Positions 10,817 to 20,145 of a DNA stretch of 64,000 nt are shown one piece after another. Below the pieces are notes generated by a model. That model was not told the origin of the DNA and made no database searches. It worked only from the letters and a program-made list of their open reading frames with translations. The DNA is from Enterobacterales bacterium. Lineage in GTDB: Bacteria > Pseudomonadota > Gammaproteobacteria > Enterobacterales > Enterobacteriaceae. Both the position numbers and the translations under genes were made by a program. The stretch spans positions 1 through 64,000 of the forward strand of contig JAATFX010000070.1 in NCBI GenBank assembly GCA_015654925.1, given 5' to 3'. Position 1 is the stretch's first letter, and each line of letters starts with the position of its first letter.

Positions 10817-11452
10817 ATGGAAAACGCGCTAACAAAAAAAATGCGTGCCGACCTGCTGATGGGCGAGTTCAGGCATGGGCAATGGCTGCGATTGCATGAG
10901 CTGGAAGCGCGCTATGAGGTCAGCCGGTTTGAAGTACGCAAGGCGCTGGCCGCGCTGGCGGCAATCGGGGCGCTGGAACATGTGGAGAATTACGGCTACC
11001 GCCTGTCGCCGGCCGACCCGGAAAAAGACGCCAATCACCGCGAAGCGCGGCTGGTGCTCGAACTGGGCGCAGCGCCCAAGGTCTATTACCGCGCCACCAT
11101 CGACGATCTCAGGCGGCTGCATGACCTGGCCGAACGCTTCAACCGCGCCATCGACACCGCATCCCTGGCCGAGGCGCAAAGCGCCAATGATGATTTCCAT
11201 CGGGCTTTCTTCGCCCTGTGCGGCAATCCGGTGCTGGCGAACATGATCGATGAGATGCGGGAGTTGGTGCGCCCGTACAGCCGTCATCCCTACGCCTCGG
11301 ACGAACATCGCCGCACCAGCGCCGCGGAGCATGTTGAAATGCTCGACTGTATCGAACGAAAAAATCTGCCTGGCCTGCTGGACGTGATGCGGCGCCACCT
11401 GTACCGCACGGCGCTGCTGGCGCCGGCGGCGCCAGGCGATGCCCATCCTTGA
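10817..11452 (+). CDS. GntR-family regulator with FCD ligand domain
   Basis: A 211-residue transcription factor. The N-terminal winged helix-turn-helix (residues about 5-65: LHELEARYEVSRFEVRKALA, then a wing at ENYGYRL) is followed by an all-helical FCD domain. Residues Asp125/126, His128, His172 and His194 fit the metal-and-acid-binding pocket of FCD proteins, whose ligands are usually small carboxylic or sugar acids. AAGGA at 10804-10808 is 8 bases before ATG 10817, preferred over the overlapping ATG at 10799. As last gene of the importer run it most likely regulates that run and the divergent hydrolase (inference). It ends 4 bases from convergent yqcA. Confidence 0.88.
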   Translation: MENALTKKMRADLLMGEFRHGQWLRLHELEARYEVSRFEVRKALAALAAIGALEHVENYGYRLSPADPEKDANHREARLVLELGAAPKVYYRATIDDLRRLHDLAERFNRAIDTASLAEAQSANDDFHRAFFALCGNPVLANMIDEMRELVRPYSRHPYASDEHRRTSAAEHVEMLDCIERKNLPGLLDVMRRHLYRTALLAPAAPGDAHP

Positions 11453-11456
11453 TGGC

Positions 11457-11909
11457 TCAGGCCTTGATCAGCTCGGCCCATTTTTTCACCCATGGCCCGG
11501 TGACCAATTCCGGCTCGGGATGCTGCAACGCATCGACTTCCAACAATTCCCCGACCCGCACGGCGCCCTGTTCTTGCAGCAGGTCATCGAACGTATGCCC
11601 CGCCCCGCAAAAATGGTCGTAGCTGCTGTCGCCCAGGGCGATCAGGCCATAGTGCAGCTCGGGTTGATACCCTACTTTATCTTTCACTTCCTGATAAAGC
11701 GGGGCGATGGAGTCGGGTAGATTGCCCTGGCCGGTGGTGGACGTGATAATCAGCGCAAAATGATGGCGATAATACTGCCAGGACTCCAGCGAGCCCTCGT
11801 CAAACAGCTTCACCTCGTGACCCGCTTCGACCAATAGGATTTCCGCTTCCTCGGCGATCAATAAGGCGTTACCGTAAACGGTCCCGACAAAAATACCCAC
11901 TTGGGCCAT
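11457..11909 (-). CDS. yqcA: Flavodoxin YqcA
   Basis: A 150-residue FMN-binding electron carrier of the short flavodoxin/MioC type. The FMN phosphate loop is GIFVGTVYGNAL at the N-terminus; the other flavin loops are TSTTGQGNLPDS and ALGDSSYDHFCGAG. Length and motifs match E. coli YqcA. It is the last gene of the yqcC-truC-yqcA operon, starting 15 bases after truC with AAGGGAG upstream of the ATG. The physiological partner is not established. Confidence 0.96.
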   Translation of the reverse strand: MAQVGIFVGTVYGNALLIAEEAEILLVEAGHEVKLFDEGSLESWQYYRHHFALIITSTTGQGNLPDSIAPLYQEVKDKVGYQPELHYGLIALGDSSYDHFCGAGHTFDDLLQEQGAVRVGELLEVDALQHPEPELVTGPWVKKWAELIKA

Positions 11910-11924
11910 TGGTTTGACTCCCTT

Positions 11925-12716
11925 TCATTCATTAAGCGTGGACGATGCCATATCCTGACCTGATGTTCCGGGAAACTCAACCCTTTCATATTCAGGGAGA
12001 ATGCCGGTCCAGCCGAATTGCGCCATCAGGTTTTGCCAGGTCTGATCCCAGCTCGCGTTGATTTGCAACGGCTTGCCGGTCACCGGATGGGTTAACTCCA
12101 GGCGGCTGGCGTGCAGCATCAGGCGGGGACAGGCGAACGCGCGGGCGAACCCGCGATTCTGGCGCAGATCGCCGTGGGTCGAATCGCCAATCAGCGGATG
12201 GTGCAAATGGGACATATGGCGGCGCAATTGATGTTTGCGCCCGGTCTGCGGCGAGAGCTCCATCAAACTGTAGCGCGACGTCGGGTAGCGGCCGATGGCC
12301 ACCGGCATTTCCACTTGGGCCAGCGCGCGATAGCGGCTGATTGCCGGCTGGGGCGCTTTATCGGGCTGGGCGAATTTATCGGCAATTTTGTCCAGTTCCT
12401 GCGTCAGGGCATAATCAATGGTGCCGTCGCCTTCCATATAACCCCGCGCCACCGCATGATAGGTTTTATTGACCTGATGCTGCTCGAACTGCCCGGACAG
12501 GGTATGCGCAACTTCGCTTGAGAGCGCCAGCAGCAGCAGGCCGGACGTGGGGCGGTCCAGCCGGTGGACGGTGAAAACGTGCTGTCCCAGCATGTCGCGC
12601 ACCGTTTGCATCACCACTATTTTTTCACGACGATCCAGCCAGCTGCGGTGAACCAACCAGCCGGCCGGCTTATTCACCGCCACTAAATATTCGTCCTGGT
12701 AACATATTTCAATCAT
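11925..12716 (-). CDS. truC: tRNA pseudouridine-65 synthase
   Basis: Isomerises U65 in the T stem of certain tRNAs to pseudouridine. The 263-residue product belongs to the RluA family: catalytic Asp54 lies in HRLDRPTSG, and the conserved PQTGRKHQLRRHMSHL and HPLIGDSTHGD motifs follow. It overlaps yqcC by 8 bases, so the two are translationally coupled, and yqcA follows directly. Length agrees with E. coli TruC (260). Confidence 0.97.
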   Translation of the reverse strand: MIEICYQDEYLVAVNKPAGWLVHRSWLDRREKIVVMQTVRDMLGQHVFTVHRLDRPTSGLLLLALSSEVAHTLSGQFEQHQVNKTYHAVARGYMEGDGTIDYALTQELDKIADKFAQPDKAPQPAISRYRALAQVEMPVAIGRYPTSRYSLMELSPQTGRKHQLRRHMSHLHHPLIGDSTHGDLRQNRGFARAFACPRLMLHASRLELTHPVTGKPLQINASWDQTWQNLMAQFGWTGILPEYERVEFPGTSGQDMASSTLNE

Positions 12717-13053
12717 ACTGGATTATTTGCGCCTGCGAGTCGGGATCGGTGTTAAGCGTGTCGTCAAGCTGCTGCAACAGCCTGAGCAATTGCGTGGCTT
12801 GAGGCATGGCCTCTTCAAAGTAGGGCGTAATGGCGAAACGCCGCGGCAACGGCGCGCGCTTGTCCAGCAAGGCGTGCATTCGCGGCAGCAGGACCCACTG
12901 TAGCCATTGCTCCGGCTGCATGGTATCGATACAAAAGGGTTCGGGGCTGTCAAAGGCATCGCGTGCCGGCGGCTGCGGCTGCCATATCGATAAACTCCGC
13001 ATCGCCTGTTCAATATCAAACAGCCGTTGACGAATCTGTTGGTTGAAATCCAT
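12709..13053 (-). CDS. yqcC: YqcC family protein (DUF446)
   Basis: A 114-residue soluble protein of unknown function. The family's core FCIDTMQPEQWLQWVLLPRMH and ALLDKRAPLPRRFAI is clear. The frame is open upstream to 13101, but ATG 13053 begins the family N-terminus (MDFNQQIRQRLFDIEQ) and has TTGGAG in front. It is the first gene of the operon with truC and yqcA. The csrB sRNA lies just upstream on the same strand, as in E. coli. Confidence 0.93.
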   Translation of the reverse strand: MDFNQQIRQRLFDIEQAMRSLSIWQPQPPARDAFDSPEPFCIDTMQPEQWLQWVLLPRMHALLDKRAPLPRRFAITPYFEEAMPQATQLLRLLQQLDDTLNTDPDSQAQIIQYD

Positions 13054-13140
13054 CGTATGCTCCAAGCTGCGGCCTGCTGCGCCGTGTTCACAAAACGGCA
13101 AAGCATAGCACTGAACCCCGCTTGGCGCTAATGACGGGCA

Positions 13141-13173
13141 AAGAAAAGGGGGTACTGTCGAAACAGTACCCCC
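13141..13173 (-). terminator. csrB intrinsic terminator
   Basis: An 11-bp perfect stem, GGGGGTACTGT pairing with ACAGTACCCCC around a 4-base loop (13148-13173), is followed on the minus strand by TTTTCTT. This is a textbook Rho-independent terminator and ends csrB before yqcC. Confidence 0.93.
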
Positions 13174-13500
13174 GGTTCGTTTATAGCAATCCCGCTATTG
13201 TTGTGCTCCCTGCAATCATCCTTGATGAGCGTTATATTCACGATAGTCTGTTCATGATAACTGAGCAACGCTCCTTGTCGGCAATTCCCATCCTTGAAAG
13301 CCGCCTACGTTATCCAACGTATTTCCTTCAGGCGATCCCGCCTCGCTGGTGAATCCCTGACCCGCTCACATTCTCCATCCTGGAGGTGTCCCGCTCATCA
13401 TCCTGAATCGTCCGGGCCTCATCATGAAGCCGTCCTTGTTACAGCTCATCCTGAACCTGTCCATGTCTGTCGTCATGGCGCTTTGTGGCTCCGGCATGAC
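13141..13500 (-). ncRNA. csrB: CsrB, CsrA-sequestering small RNA
   Basis: No protein gene fits the yqcC-syd gap, but its minus strand is a CsrB RNA. Between 13500 and 13141 there are about 19 GGA triplets, many as CAGGATG or AAGGATG and several in hairpin loops (for example CTCCAGGATGGAG). The stretch GGACACCTCCAGGATGGAGA and the 3' end AACGAACCGGG plus terminator match E. coli CsrB as I recall it, and E. coli csrB lies in this same gap. CsrB titrates the RNA-binding regulator CsrA. The 5' end is approximate: 13500 gives about 360 bases (E. coli about 369), while a TATAAG at 13546-13551 could place it near 13538. Confidence 0.92.
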
Positions 13501-13689
13501 GCCGGGGCGCCGTAAACTGAATGGTAAGATCGCTTAAACTAAGAACTTATACAAGAGAGTTCCGCACCGTGTAACAAATTGTTCCCGTTCGCACTGTTAA
13601 TGCTGCTAATTAATTTATTGATTAATTTAGTTTAATTGCGATTATTAGCCAAAAATAAACATTAATTACTAGCGATGTCTTACAAGCAA

Positions 13690-13707
13690 TGTAAGAGATC
13701 TCTTACA
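13690..13707. promoter_or_regulatory. UvrY (BarA/UvrY) binding site for csrB
   Basis: TGTAAGAGATCTCTTACA is a perfect 18-bp palindrome about 190 bases upstream of the csrB start. It matches the UvrY/SirA/GacA box of csrB promoters. Between it and csrB is a very A/T-rich stretch (about 13600-13670) that could bend or bind IHF. The palindrome is seen directly; the role is family knowledge. Confidence 0.85.
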
Positions 13708-13735
13708 AATTTTCAAACGAATATGCCTGTGTTTT

Positions 13736-14284
13736 TCACGTTACGCTGGGATCGAGCCTGGCGATGAAATCCTGAAGGCTAGCCGCCAGCACCGTACGTT
13801 TCTTACGGCCAATCTCTTCGAGCAGGACTTCGCCGGTAAGATTGGACAAAGAAACCAGGGTTAACTCCGAGTCGGTAGTGGCGATAAAGACGGTGGGTGC
13901 GAGCTTAAGCCGCTTTTGCATCAGCAGATGGCCGATCAAATTCTCCTGAATCCGCACACCGTCCGGTTCGCTCCAGATTTGCAACAATTCCAGCGGCTGC
14001 CCGTCGAAACGAGCATACATATCGCCGGCCAACTGGCAACAATAAAACGCCCAGGCGGCCGGCCGCAATTGCAAATCCAGCGCCCGCTCCACGCCCGCGA
14101 GAGTCAGTTCTTCCACCGGTTGGCATGGCCGCCAGTACACCCGCCGATCGTCCTCGTCCACCACGCAGGGGGACGGCACGCCGAACAGCGCCTCGCTGGC
14201 GGGCGGACGGCCGGTGAGCGCCTGCCAATGCCGGAGGTACCGCTGGGTAAAATCCTGCAATGCCTGTGACACTTGGTAATCCAT
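13736..14284 (-). CDS. syd: SecY-interacting protein Syd
   Basis: A 182-residue peripheral inner-membrane protein that binds the SecY translocon subunit in E. coli. Conserved stretches include ALFGVPSPCVV, RVQENLIGH-like IQENLIGHLLMQKRLKL and PTVFIATTDSE. The frame opens at 14296, but ATG 14284 (MDYQVSQALQDFTQRY) matches the family start and follows GAGAG. It is divergent from queF and lies upstream of csrB on the same strand. Confidence 0.95.
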   Translation of the reverse strand: MDYQVSQALQDFTQRYLRHWQALTGRPPASEALFGVPSPCVVDEDDRRVYWRPCQPVEELTLAGVERALDLQLRPAAWAFYCCQLAGDMYARFDGQPLELLQIWSEPDGVRIQENLIGHLLMQKRLKLAPTVFIATTDSELTLVSLSNLTGEVLLEEIGRKKRTVLAASLQDFIARLDPSVT

Positions 14285-14357
14285 AATCTCTCTCATCTTA
14301 GGGTTCTCTACGTTACACTAAGCCCATTGTAACAGTGAGAATTCAGGGTAAACCATT

Positions 14358-15206
14358 ATGTCCGCCTATGATAACCACCAGAGCCTGGGGCACCTGACCC
14401 TGGGCAAACCCACCGCCTATCGCGATAGCTATGATGCCTCGCTGTTGCAGGCGGTGCCGCGCGCGCTCAACCGCGATCCGCTGGGCATCCCATCCGACGC
14501 CCCGCCCTTTCACGGCGCCGATATCTGGACGCTTTACGAATTGTCATGGCTCAATGAAAAGGGCCTGCCCCAGGTGGCGGTGGGCGAAATCAGCCTGGAT
14601 GCCGCCAGCCGCAACCTGATTGAATCAAAAAGCTTCAAACTTTATCTTAACAGCTTTAACCAAACCCATTTTGCCGACTGGGCCGCGGTGCGCGAGATAC
14701 TGGCGCGCGATTTGTCCCACTGCGCGGGAGGGACGGTAGAGGTCGAGCTGTTCAAGCTTAACCAGATCGCCAATCAACCCATCGCGGATTTTGCCGGCCT
14801 ATGCATCGATGACCAGGATATCGCCATCGACGATTATACTTTCAGCACCCATTGGCTGGAAAATGCCGTCAGCGGCACGGCCGCCGTCAGCGAAACGCTG
14901 GTCAGCCATATACTTAAATCCAACTGCCTGATTACCCATCAGCCGGATTGGGGTTCCGTGCAAATCGCCTATAGCGGCCCGCGCATCAATCGCGAGGCGC
15001 TGCTGCGCTACCTGGTGTCGTTTCGCCATCACAACGAGTTTCACGAGCAGTGCGTCGAGCGCATCTATACCGACGTGATGCGTTTTTGCCGGCCGCAGCG
15101 GTTGTCGGTATACGCGCGTTACACCCGCCGCGGCGGGCTGGATATCAATCCCTGGCGCAGCAATACGCCATTTGCGCCGGCAAAAGGCCGCCTGGCGCGG
15201 CAGTAA
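14358..15206 (+). CDS. queF: NADPH-dependent 7-cyano-7-deazaguanine reductase
   Basis: Reduces preQ0 to preQ1 in the queuosine tRNA-modification pathway, in the cytosol. The 282-residue product is the long, two-domain enteric form of QueF. Catalytic Cys190 and Asp197 are in [11 protein letters not shown], and the substrate-binding [10 protein letters not shown] segment and [10 protein letters not shown]-like [10 protein letters not shown] are present. Divergent from syd with about 70 bases between them, which must hold both promoters. Length and residue numbering agree with the E. coli enzyme. Confidence 0.98.
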   Translation: MSAYDNHQSLGHLTLGKPTAYRDSYDASLLQAVPRALNRDPLGIPSDAPPFHGADIWTLYELSWLNEKGLPQVAVGEISLDAASRNLIESKSFKLYLNSFNQTHFADWAAVREILARDLSHCAGGTVEVELFKLNQIANQPIADFAGLCIDDQDIAIDDYTFSTHWLENAVSGTAAVSETLVSHILKSNCLITHQPDWGSVQIAYSGPRINREALLRYLVSFRHHNEFHEQCVERIYTDVMRFCRPQRLSVYARYTRRGGLDINPWRSNTPFAPAKGRLARQ

Positions 15207-15399
15207 TGCGCGCCAGCGCGCAGAAACCGCCATTGCGGGCGGTATCAATTGGTAAAACGGCGCTAACATCATTACTGTTGACGCCATAAAGAACGGCTTA
15301 CGCGGCGTGCCCGGGCGCCTGAGGGCGCCGGCGGGGTAAAATAGCACCAAGCCGTAAAACATCGCGTTCGGATTATTATTTTGTGCCGCATGGCACAAC

Positions 15400-15413
15400 A
15401 AGGAGTTATTTTG
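15400..15413 (+). promoter_or_regulatory. Ribosome site and TTG start of ppnN
   Basis: AAGGAG (15400-15405) is 5 bases before TTG 15411. The family protein begins [12 protein letters not shown], and here the matching residue is encoded by that TTG, so the gene starts with TTG rather than at the upstream in-frame ATG 15381. Confidence 0.85.
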
Positions 15414-16775
15414 ATCACGCATATCAGCCCCCTTGGATCTATGGATTTATTGTCGCAACTTGAAGTCGATATGCTTAAGCGCACCGCCAGCAGCGACCTT
15501 TACCGGCTATTTCGCAACTGTTCGCTGGCGGTATTGAACTCAGGGAGCCAGACCGACAGCAGCAAAGAGCTGCTGGCCCGCTATCAGGATTTCGATATTA
15601 ACGTGCTGCGCCGCGAGCGCGGCGTGAAGCTTGAACTGGTAAACCCCCCGGAAGAGGCGTTTGTCGACGGCCGCATCATTCGTTCTTTGCAGGCCAACCT
15701 GTTCGCGGTGCTGCGCGATATTCTGTTCGTCAACGGTCAAATCGCCACCGCCGGTCATCACCAGGACCTGAATCTGGAAAATTCGGTCCACATCACCAAC
15801 CTGGTATTTTCCATTATGCGCAACGCCCGCGGCCTGCACGTGAGCGAAGCGCCGAACATGATCGTTTGCTGGGGCGGGCACTCCATCAGCGAAACCGAAT
15901 ATCTTTATGCGCGCAAGGTCGGCAGCGAGCTGGGACTGCGGGAACTGAATATCTGCACCGGCTGCGGGCCGGGCGCCATGGAAGCCCCCATGAAAGGCGC
16001 GGCGGTGGGCCATGCCCAGCAGCGTTATAAAGAAGGTCGGTTTATCGGCATGACCGAGCCATCGATTATCGCCGCCGAGCCGCCGAATCCGCTGGTGAAT
16101 GAACTGATTATCATGCCGGATATCGAAAAGCGGCTGGAAGCCTTTGTGCGCATCGGCCACGGGATCATTATTTTCCCCGGCGGCGTGGGCACCGCCGAAG
16201 AGCTGCTCTATTTGCTGGGCATCATGATGAACCCGGAAAACAAAAATCAGGTATTGCCCCTGATTCTCACGGGTCCGGGCATCAGCGCCGACTATTTCCG
16301 GGTGCTGGATGAATTCATCGTCAGCACCCTTGGCGAGCAGGCGCGCCGCTATTACACCATTATCATCGACGATGCCGCCGAAGTAGCGCGCCGCATGAAA
16401 TACGCCATGCCGGAAGTCAAAGAGAACCGCCGCAATACCGGCGACGCCTACAGCTTTAATTGGTCGCTGCGCATCGCGCCCGATTTGCAGCATCCCTTCG
16501 ACCCGACCCATGAAAACATGGCTAACCTGAACCTGCATCGCGATCAGCCCGCCGAACAGCTGGCTTCCGCGCTGCGGCGGGCTTTTTCCGGCATCGTTTC
16601 CGGCAATGTCAAAGAGAACGGCATTCATCTTATCGAGCAATATGGCCCCTATAAGCTTCATGGCGACCCGGCCATTATGAAACGTATGGATCTGCTGTTG
16701 CAGGGATTTGTCGCGCAGCACCGCATGAAGTTGCCCGGCAGCGCTTATATTCCTTGCTACGAGATTTGTATTTAA
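15411..16775 (+). CDS. ppnN: Pyrimidine/purine-5'-nucleotide nucleosidase PpnN
   Basis: Cleaves nucleoside monophosphates to base and ribose 5-phosphate; in E. coli it is an alarmone-controlled enzyme of nucleotide balance. The 454-residue product has the same length as E. coli PpnN (YgdH). The LOG-type active site is visible as [13 protein letters not shown] and [14 protein letters not shown], with the flanking N- and C-terminal domains also conserved (ILRHECK is absent; the C-terminus is [13 protein letters not shown]). Translation begins at a TTG. It lies between queF and xni, with a 204-base gap upstream. Confidence 0.97.
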   Translation: MITHISPLGSMDLLSQLEVDMLKRTASSDLYRLFRNCSLAVLNSGSQTDSSKELLARYQDFDINVLRRERGVKLELVNPPEEAFVDGRIIRSLQANLFAVLRDILFVNGQIATAGHHQDLNLENSVHITNLVFSIMRNARGLHVSEAPNMIVCWGGHSISETEYLYARKVGSELGLRELNICTGCGPGAMEAPMKGAAVGHAQQRYKEGRFIGMTEPSIIAAEPPNPLVNELIIMPDIEKRLEAFVRIGHGIIIFPGGVGTAEELLYLLGIMMNPENKNQVLPLILTGPGISADYFRVLDEFIVSTLGEQARRYYTIIIDDAAEVARRMKYAMPEVKENRRNTGDAYSFNWSLRIAPDLQHPFDPTHENMANLNLHRDQPAEQLASALRRAFSGIVSGNVKENGIHLIEQYGPYKLHGDPAIMKRMDLLLQGFVAQHRMKLPGSAYIPCYEICI

Positions 16776-16844
16776 GGCGGGACACGCCCCACTGCCGCCG
16801 GCGCCCTGACCGCCCGCGGCAATGAATTATCAGGACGGTAGCCC

Positions 16845-17606
16845 ATGTCGGTTCATTTATTGATTGTCGATGCGTTAAATCTGATACGCCGCATCCATGC
16901 GGTGCAGGGGGCGTCCTGCGCCGCCGCCTGCGCCGGTGCGCTGCATCAGCTGATACTGCATAGCGCGCCGACCCATGCGGTGGCGGTATTTGATGATGAA
17001 GAACGCCATGAGAGCTGGCGGCATCAGCGGCTGCCGTCCTATAAAAGCGGGCGCTCGCCGATGCCCGAAGATTTATGCGCCCTGCTGCCGGTGATTAAAC
17101 AGGCTTTTGAACAGCTCGGCGTGCGCTGCTGGCAGGCGCAGGGTTATGAAGCGGATGATATCGCGGCCACGCTGGCGCACAAAGTGGCCGCAGCCGGACA
17201 CCGGGTTACGCTGGTGTCCACCGATAAGGGCTATTGCCAACTGCTCTCGCCGTCAATCCAGATCCGCGATTATTTCCAGAAGCGCTGGCTGGATATGCCG
17301 TTTATCACCGCCACCTTTGGCGTACAACCGGGGCAGTTAACCGATTATTGGGGGCTGGCGGGCATCAGCGGCAGTAAAATTCCAGGCGTGGCCGGTATCG
17401 GCCCCAAAACCGCCGCGCAATTGATTGGCGACGCCGGTTCGTTAACCGCCCTCTACGGGCATCTGGACGGCGTAGCGGAAAAATGGCGCAAAAAGCTGGA
17501 GCAACACCGCGAAATGGCGTTTATCTGCCGGCAGGTGGCAACGCTGGACACCGGCATCAGGCTTGACGGCAATTTGCAGCAGCTGCGGCTTCCGGGCGCG
17601 GGCTGA
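16845..17606 (+). CDS. xni: Flap endonuclease Xni (ExoIX)
   Basis: A 253-residue member of the 5'-3' exonuclease/flap endonuclease superfamily, resembling the small domain of DNA polymerase I. Metal-binding acidic residues occur in [27 protein letters not shown] and [11 protein letters not shown], followed by the H3TH region [28 protein letters not shown] precedes ATG 16845. E. coli Xni lacks some acidic residues of Pol I-type enzymes, so the in vivo role is limited or structure-specific (family knowledge). Confidence 0.96.
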   Translation: MSVHLLIVDALNLIRRIHAVQGASCAAACAGALHQLILHSAPTHAVAVFDDEERHESWRHQRLPSYKSGRSPMPEDLCALLPVIKQAFEQLGVRCWQAQGYEADDIAATLAHKVAAAGHRVTLVSTDKGYCQLLSPSIQIRDYFQKRWLDMPFITATFGVQPGQLTDYWGLAGISGSKIPGVAGIGPKTAAQLIGDAGSLTALYGHLDGVAEKWRKKLEQHREMAFICRQVATLDTGIRLDGNLQQLRLPGAG

Positions 17607-17627
17607 AACGCCCGCCCCGCGGGAATA

Positions 17628-18728
17628 TTAGCGTTCGTCGCGCCGGCCGGGCACCGCGCTCCAGAACCGGCGGATATGCACCGTCACCTCTTCGCGATCG
17701 TGGTAGAGCTGTTTGGCATGCACTTCGGAATGAACGCCGTTCTCATGCAGGGCATCGCGCAGCAGCGCCAGGTTCTGGTTCACTTCTTCGTACCGTTTTT
17801 TCATCGGCAGCTTTAGATTGATGATGGCTTCGCGGCACCAGCCGTTGACCACCCAGTCGGCGGCCAGCTGCGCCACCCGTGCCGGTTTCTCCACCATATC
17901 GCATACCAGCCAATACACATTATTGCGCGGAGGCTCAAATTTAAAGCCGTCGGCGCGATGGTGGATGACCTGGCCGGTGGCCATCAGGCTCTCGTCCATG
18001 GTGCCGTTATCCACCGCATGCACCATCATGCTGCGTTTCACCAGCTGATAGGTCCACCCGCCGGGGCAGGCGCCCAGATCGACGGCATACATGCCGCTGC
18101 CCAGCCGTTCATCCCATTCATCGCGGGGGATGAAGACGTGGAAAGCCTCTTCCAGTTTCAGCGTGGAGCGGCTGGGAGCGTCCGAAGGAAATTTCAGGCG
18201 GGGGATGCCCATGTAAAACGGCGAATTATTATTGCTGTAGGAGTACCCCACATAACAGCAGCCGGGGGCGATAAAAAACACGTGGATGACCGGACGGAAC
18301 GCTTCTTCCCGGTTGGCCAGTATTTTTTGCGCGCGCAGCGCCCCGCGCAGCGGGACGGTAAATTTACGGCAGAACTTCATCAGTTCTTTGCTTTCATTGG
18401 TATCCGGTACTTCGACGCGCAGATCTCCCGCGCCCTGTACCGCCCCGGTCAACATGCCGACGATGGGGGTAATGCGGTCGTCCACCGGCAGATCGCGCAG
18501 CAACTCCCCGGTCAGCAGCATTTGGCGGGCAAAAATCAAATCACGGAAAGGCAGTTCGCGGATCAATTTATCCGCTTCGTCATGCTGATAGCATTCAAAT
18601 ATGACATAGCCGCTGTTGTCTTTTACCCGGACAAAACCAAAAATTTCCAGCGCGCCGGCTTTTTCGGTAATTTCCGAGGCGCACTCTTTCTCAAATCCAG
18701 GTCGGCAATACAAAATCACTTTATTCAC
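17628..18728 (-). CDS. rlmM: 23S rRNA 2'-O-ribose methyltransferase RlmM
   Basis: Methylates the 2'-O of C2498 in 23S rRNA using S-adenosylmethionine. The 366-residue product has an N-terminal THUMP-like domain ([20 protein letters not shown]) and a C-terminal Rossmann methyltransferase domain, with the cofactor motif [15 protein letters not shown] and catalytic positions around VCDMVEKP and [14 protein letters not shown]. It overlaps ygdD by 8 bases and is convergent with xni (21 bases apart). Confidence 0.97.
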   Translation of the reverse strand: MNKVILYCRPGFEKECASEITEKAGALEIFGFVRVKDNSGYVIFECYQHDEADKLIRELPFRDLIFARQMLLTGELLRDLPVDDRITPIVGMLTGAVQGAGDLRVEVPDTNESKELMKFCRKFTVPLRGALRAQKILANREEAFRPVIHVFFIAPGCCYVGYSYSNNNSPFYMGIPRLKFPSDAPSRSTLKLEEAFHVFIPRDEWDERLGSGMYAVDLGACPGGWTYQLVKRSMMVHAVDNGTMDESLMATGQVIHHRADGFKFEPPRNNVYWLVCDMVEKPARVAQLAADWVVNGWCREAIINLKLPMKKRYEEVNQNLALLRDALHENGVHSEVHAKQLYHDREEVTVHIRRFWSAVPGRRDER

Positions 18729-19116
18729 GGCGATCGGCCTTCTTTTTCAGACGCAATGCGCCAATTAACATTAAAATCCATCCGGCTAAAAAACAGGCGC
18801 CGCCGATGGGCGTGATATACACCCACAGGCGCAGCTGCGACAGGGCGAGGCAATAAAGACTGCCGCTAAACAGCACAATGCCCAGCGCCAGCAGCGCGCC
18901 GCTCCAGTAAAACCAGATGCTGGCGTTACGCTGCATGGCAACCCCCAACACCATAATGGCCAGGGTATGAAACGCCTGATATTCCAGGCCGGTTTTTAGC
19001 CAGGCCAGCTCCAGTTCGCCCAGGGTCTGGCTCAGGATATGGGCACCAAAGGCGCCGAGGGCGACAAATACCAGGCCGCTGACGGCGGAAAAAACCAACA
19101 TTGCGCGACTACGCAT
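18721..19116 (-). CDS. ygdD: DUF423 inner-membrane protein YgdD
   Basis: A 131-residue membrane protein with four hydrophobic segments ([73 protein letters not shown]) and the family core [20 protein letters not shown]. Function is unknown. The frame is open upstream to 19179, but ATG 19116 matches the family start and follows an AGGA sequence. Translationally coupled to rlmM and downstream of gcvA. Confidence 0.95.
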   Translation of the reverse strand: MRSRAMLVFSAVSGLVFVALGAFGAHILSQTLGELELAWLKTGLEYQAFHTLAIMVLGVAMQRNASIWFYWSGALLALGIVLFSGSLYCLALSQLRLWVYITPIGGACFLAGWILMLIGALRLKKKADRRE

Positions 19117-19153
19117 CTTGTTAATCCTGATTATTACATTATTTTTGGGATCG

Positions 19154-20092
19154 TTATTCAGATTCGACCGTATGACCATTATTATAACGGAAACGGAATT
19201 TTTCTTGCTCGCTGGCCGCGCGGGCGATGATCCATTGACGAAAGGCGGCTATTTTACCCACTTCCGCCTGGCTGTCATGACAAACCAGATAAAAAGCATT
19301 TTTACTTACCAGCACGTCATTAAACGGACAGGCCAGCCTGCCCGCTTCGATTTCCGTCTGCGCCATGACGTTATTGGCCAGGGCCACGCCCTGCCCATGG
19401 ATCGCCGCCTGCAATACCATGGCGCTGTGGCTGAAAATGGGTCCTTGCTGGACATTGATATGGTTAAGCCCCAACTGGCGGATATAGGCCTGCCAATCCC
19501 GGCGCGAAGCATCATGCAGCAGGGTATGGTTGGCTAAATCTTCCGGCGCTTTCAGCGGGTGCGCGCCGCTGAGCAGCGCCGGCGCGCATACCGGCAACAG
19601 ATATTCCGCATACAGTTTTTCCACACGCAGTCCGGGCCAATTGCCCCGGCCATAAAAGATGCCGACATCCACATCGTCCGCCAGCTTGTCTTCCTCGCGA
19701 TCCACGGCCTGGATCAGCACGTCGACGCCGGGCCAGGCGGCATTGAAGCTCGACAGGCGCGGCACCAGCCATTGAATGGCGAAACTGGGCAGCAGGCTAA
19801 CGGTCAGGGCGCCCTTGGCGCTGCGCGATTGCAGCCGGCGCGTGGCATCGGCCAGGGCCGAGAAAATCTCTTTGATGTCCAGGTAGTAGCTCTGCCCGTC
19901 CTCGGTCAGCAGCAGCGACCGGTTGCGCCGGCGAAACAGTTTCAGCCCCAGGAAATCCTCAAGGGATTTTATTTGATGGCTGACGGCCGCCTGGGTAACA
20001 AACAGCTCTTCAGCCGCTTTGGTAAAGCTAAGATGACGGGCGGCCGCATCGAATACCCGCAGGGCATTCAGCGGCGGTAAGCGTTTAGACAT
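19154..20092 (-). CDS. gcvA: Glycine cleavage system regulator GcvA
   Basis: A 312-residue LysR-family regulator. In E. coli GcvA activates gcvTHP with glycine, represses it with purines, and activates the divergent sRNA gene gcvB. The helix-turn-helix is FTKAAEELFVTQAAVSHQIKSLEDFLG within the first 60 residues, and the effector domain follows (SLLPSFAIQWLVPRL, DVGIFYGRGNWPGL). The gene is divergent from gcvB, the arrangement in E. coli, which strengthens the assignment over other LysR paralogs. Confidence 0.96.
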   Translation of the reverse strand: MSKRLPPLNALRVFDAAARHLSFTKAAEELFVTQAAVSHQIKSLEDFLGLKLFRRRNRSLLLTEDGQSYYLDIKEIFSALADATRRLQSRSAKGALTVSLLPSFAIQWLVPRLSSFNAAWPGVDVLIQAVDREEDKLADDVDVGIFYGRGNWPGLRVEKLYAEYLLPVCAPALLSGAHPLKAPEDLANHTLLHDASRRDWQAYIRQLGLNHINVQQGPIFSHSAMVLQAAIHGQGVALANNVMAQTEIEAGRLACPFNDVLVSKNAFYLVCHDSQAEVGKIAAFRQWIIARAASEQEKFRFRYNNGHTVESE

Positions 20093-20145
20093 GGGCGAGA
20101 CACTTTTCTAGAGCACAAGAGAGCAAGATGAGCACGAATGCTTAA

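Noticed and set aside
13122-13352. 76-residue plus-strand frame in the yqcC-syd gap
   Set aside because: It crosses the csrB terminator and GGA-rich region; the RNA explains the sequence and the protein has no resemblance to any family.
15540-16721. 393-residue minus-strand frame opposite ppnN
   Set aside because: Antisense shadow of a conserved gene; no ribosome site or recognisable domain.
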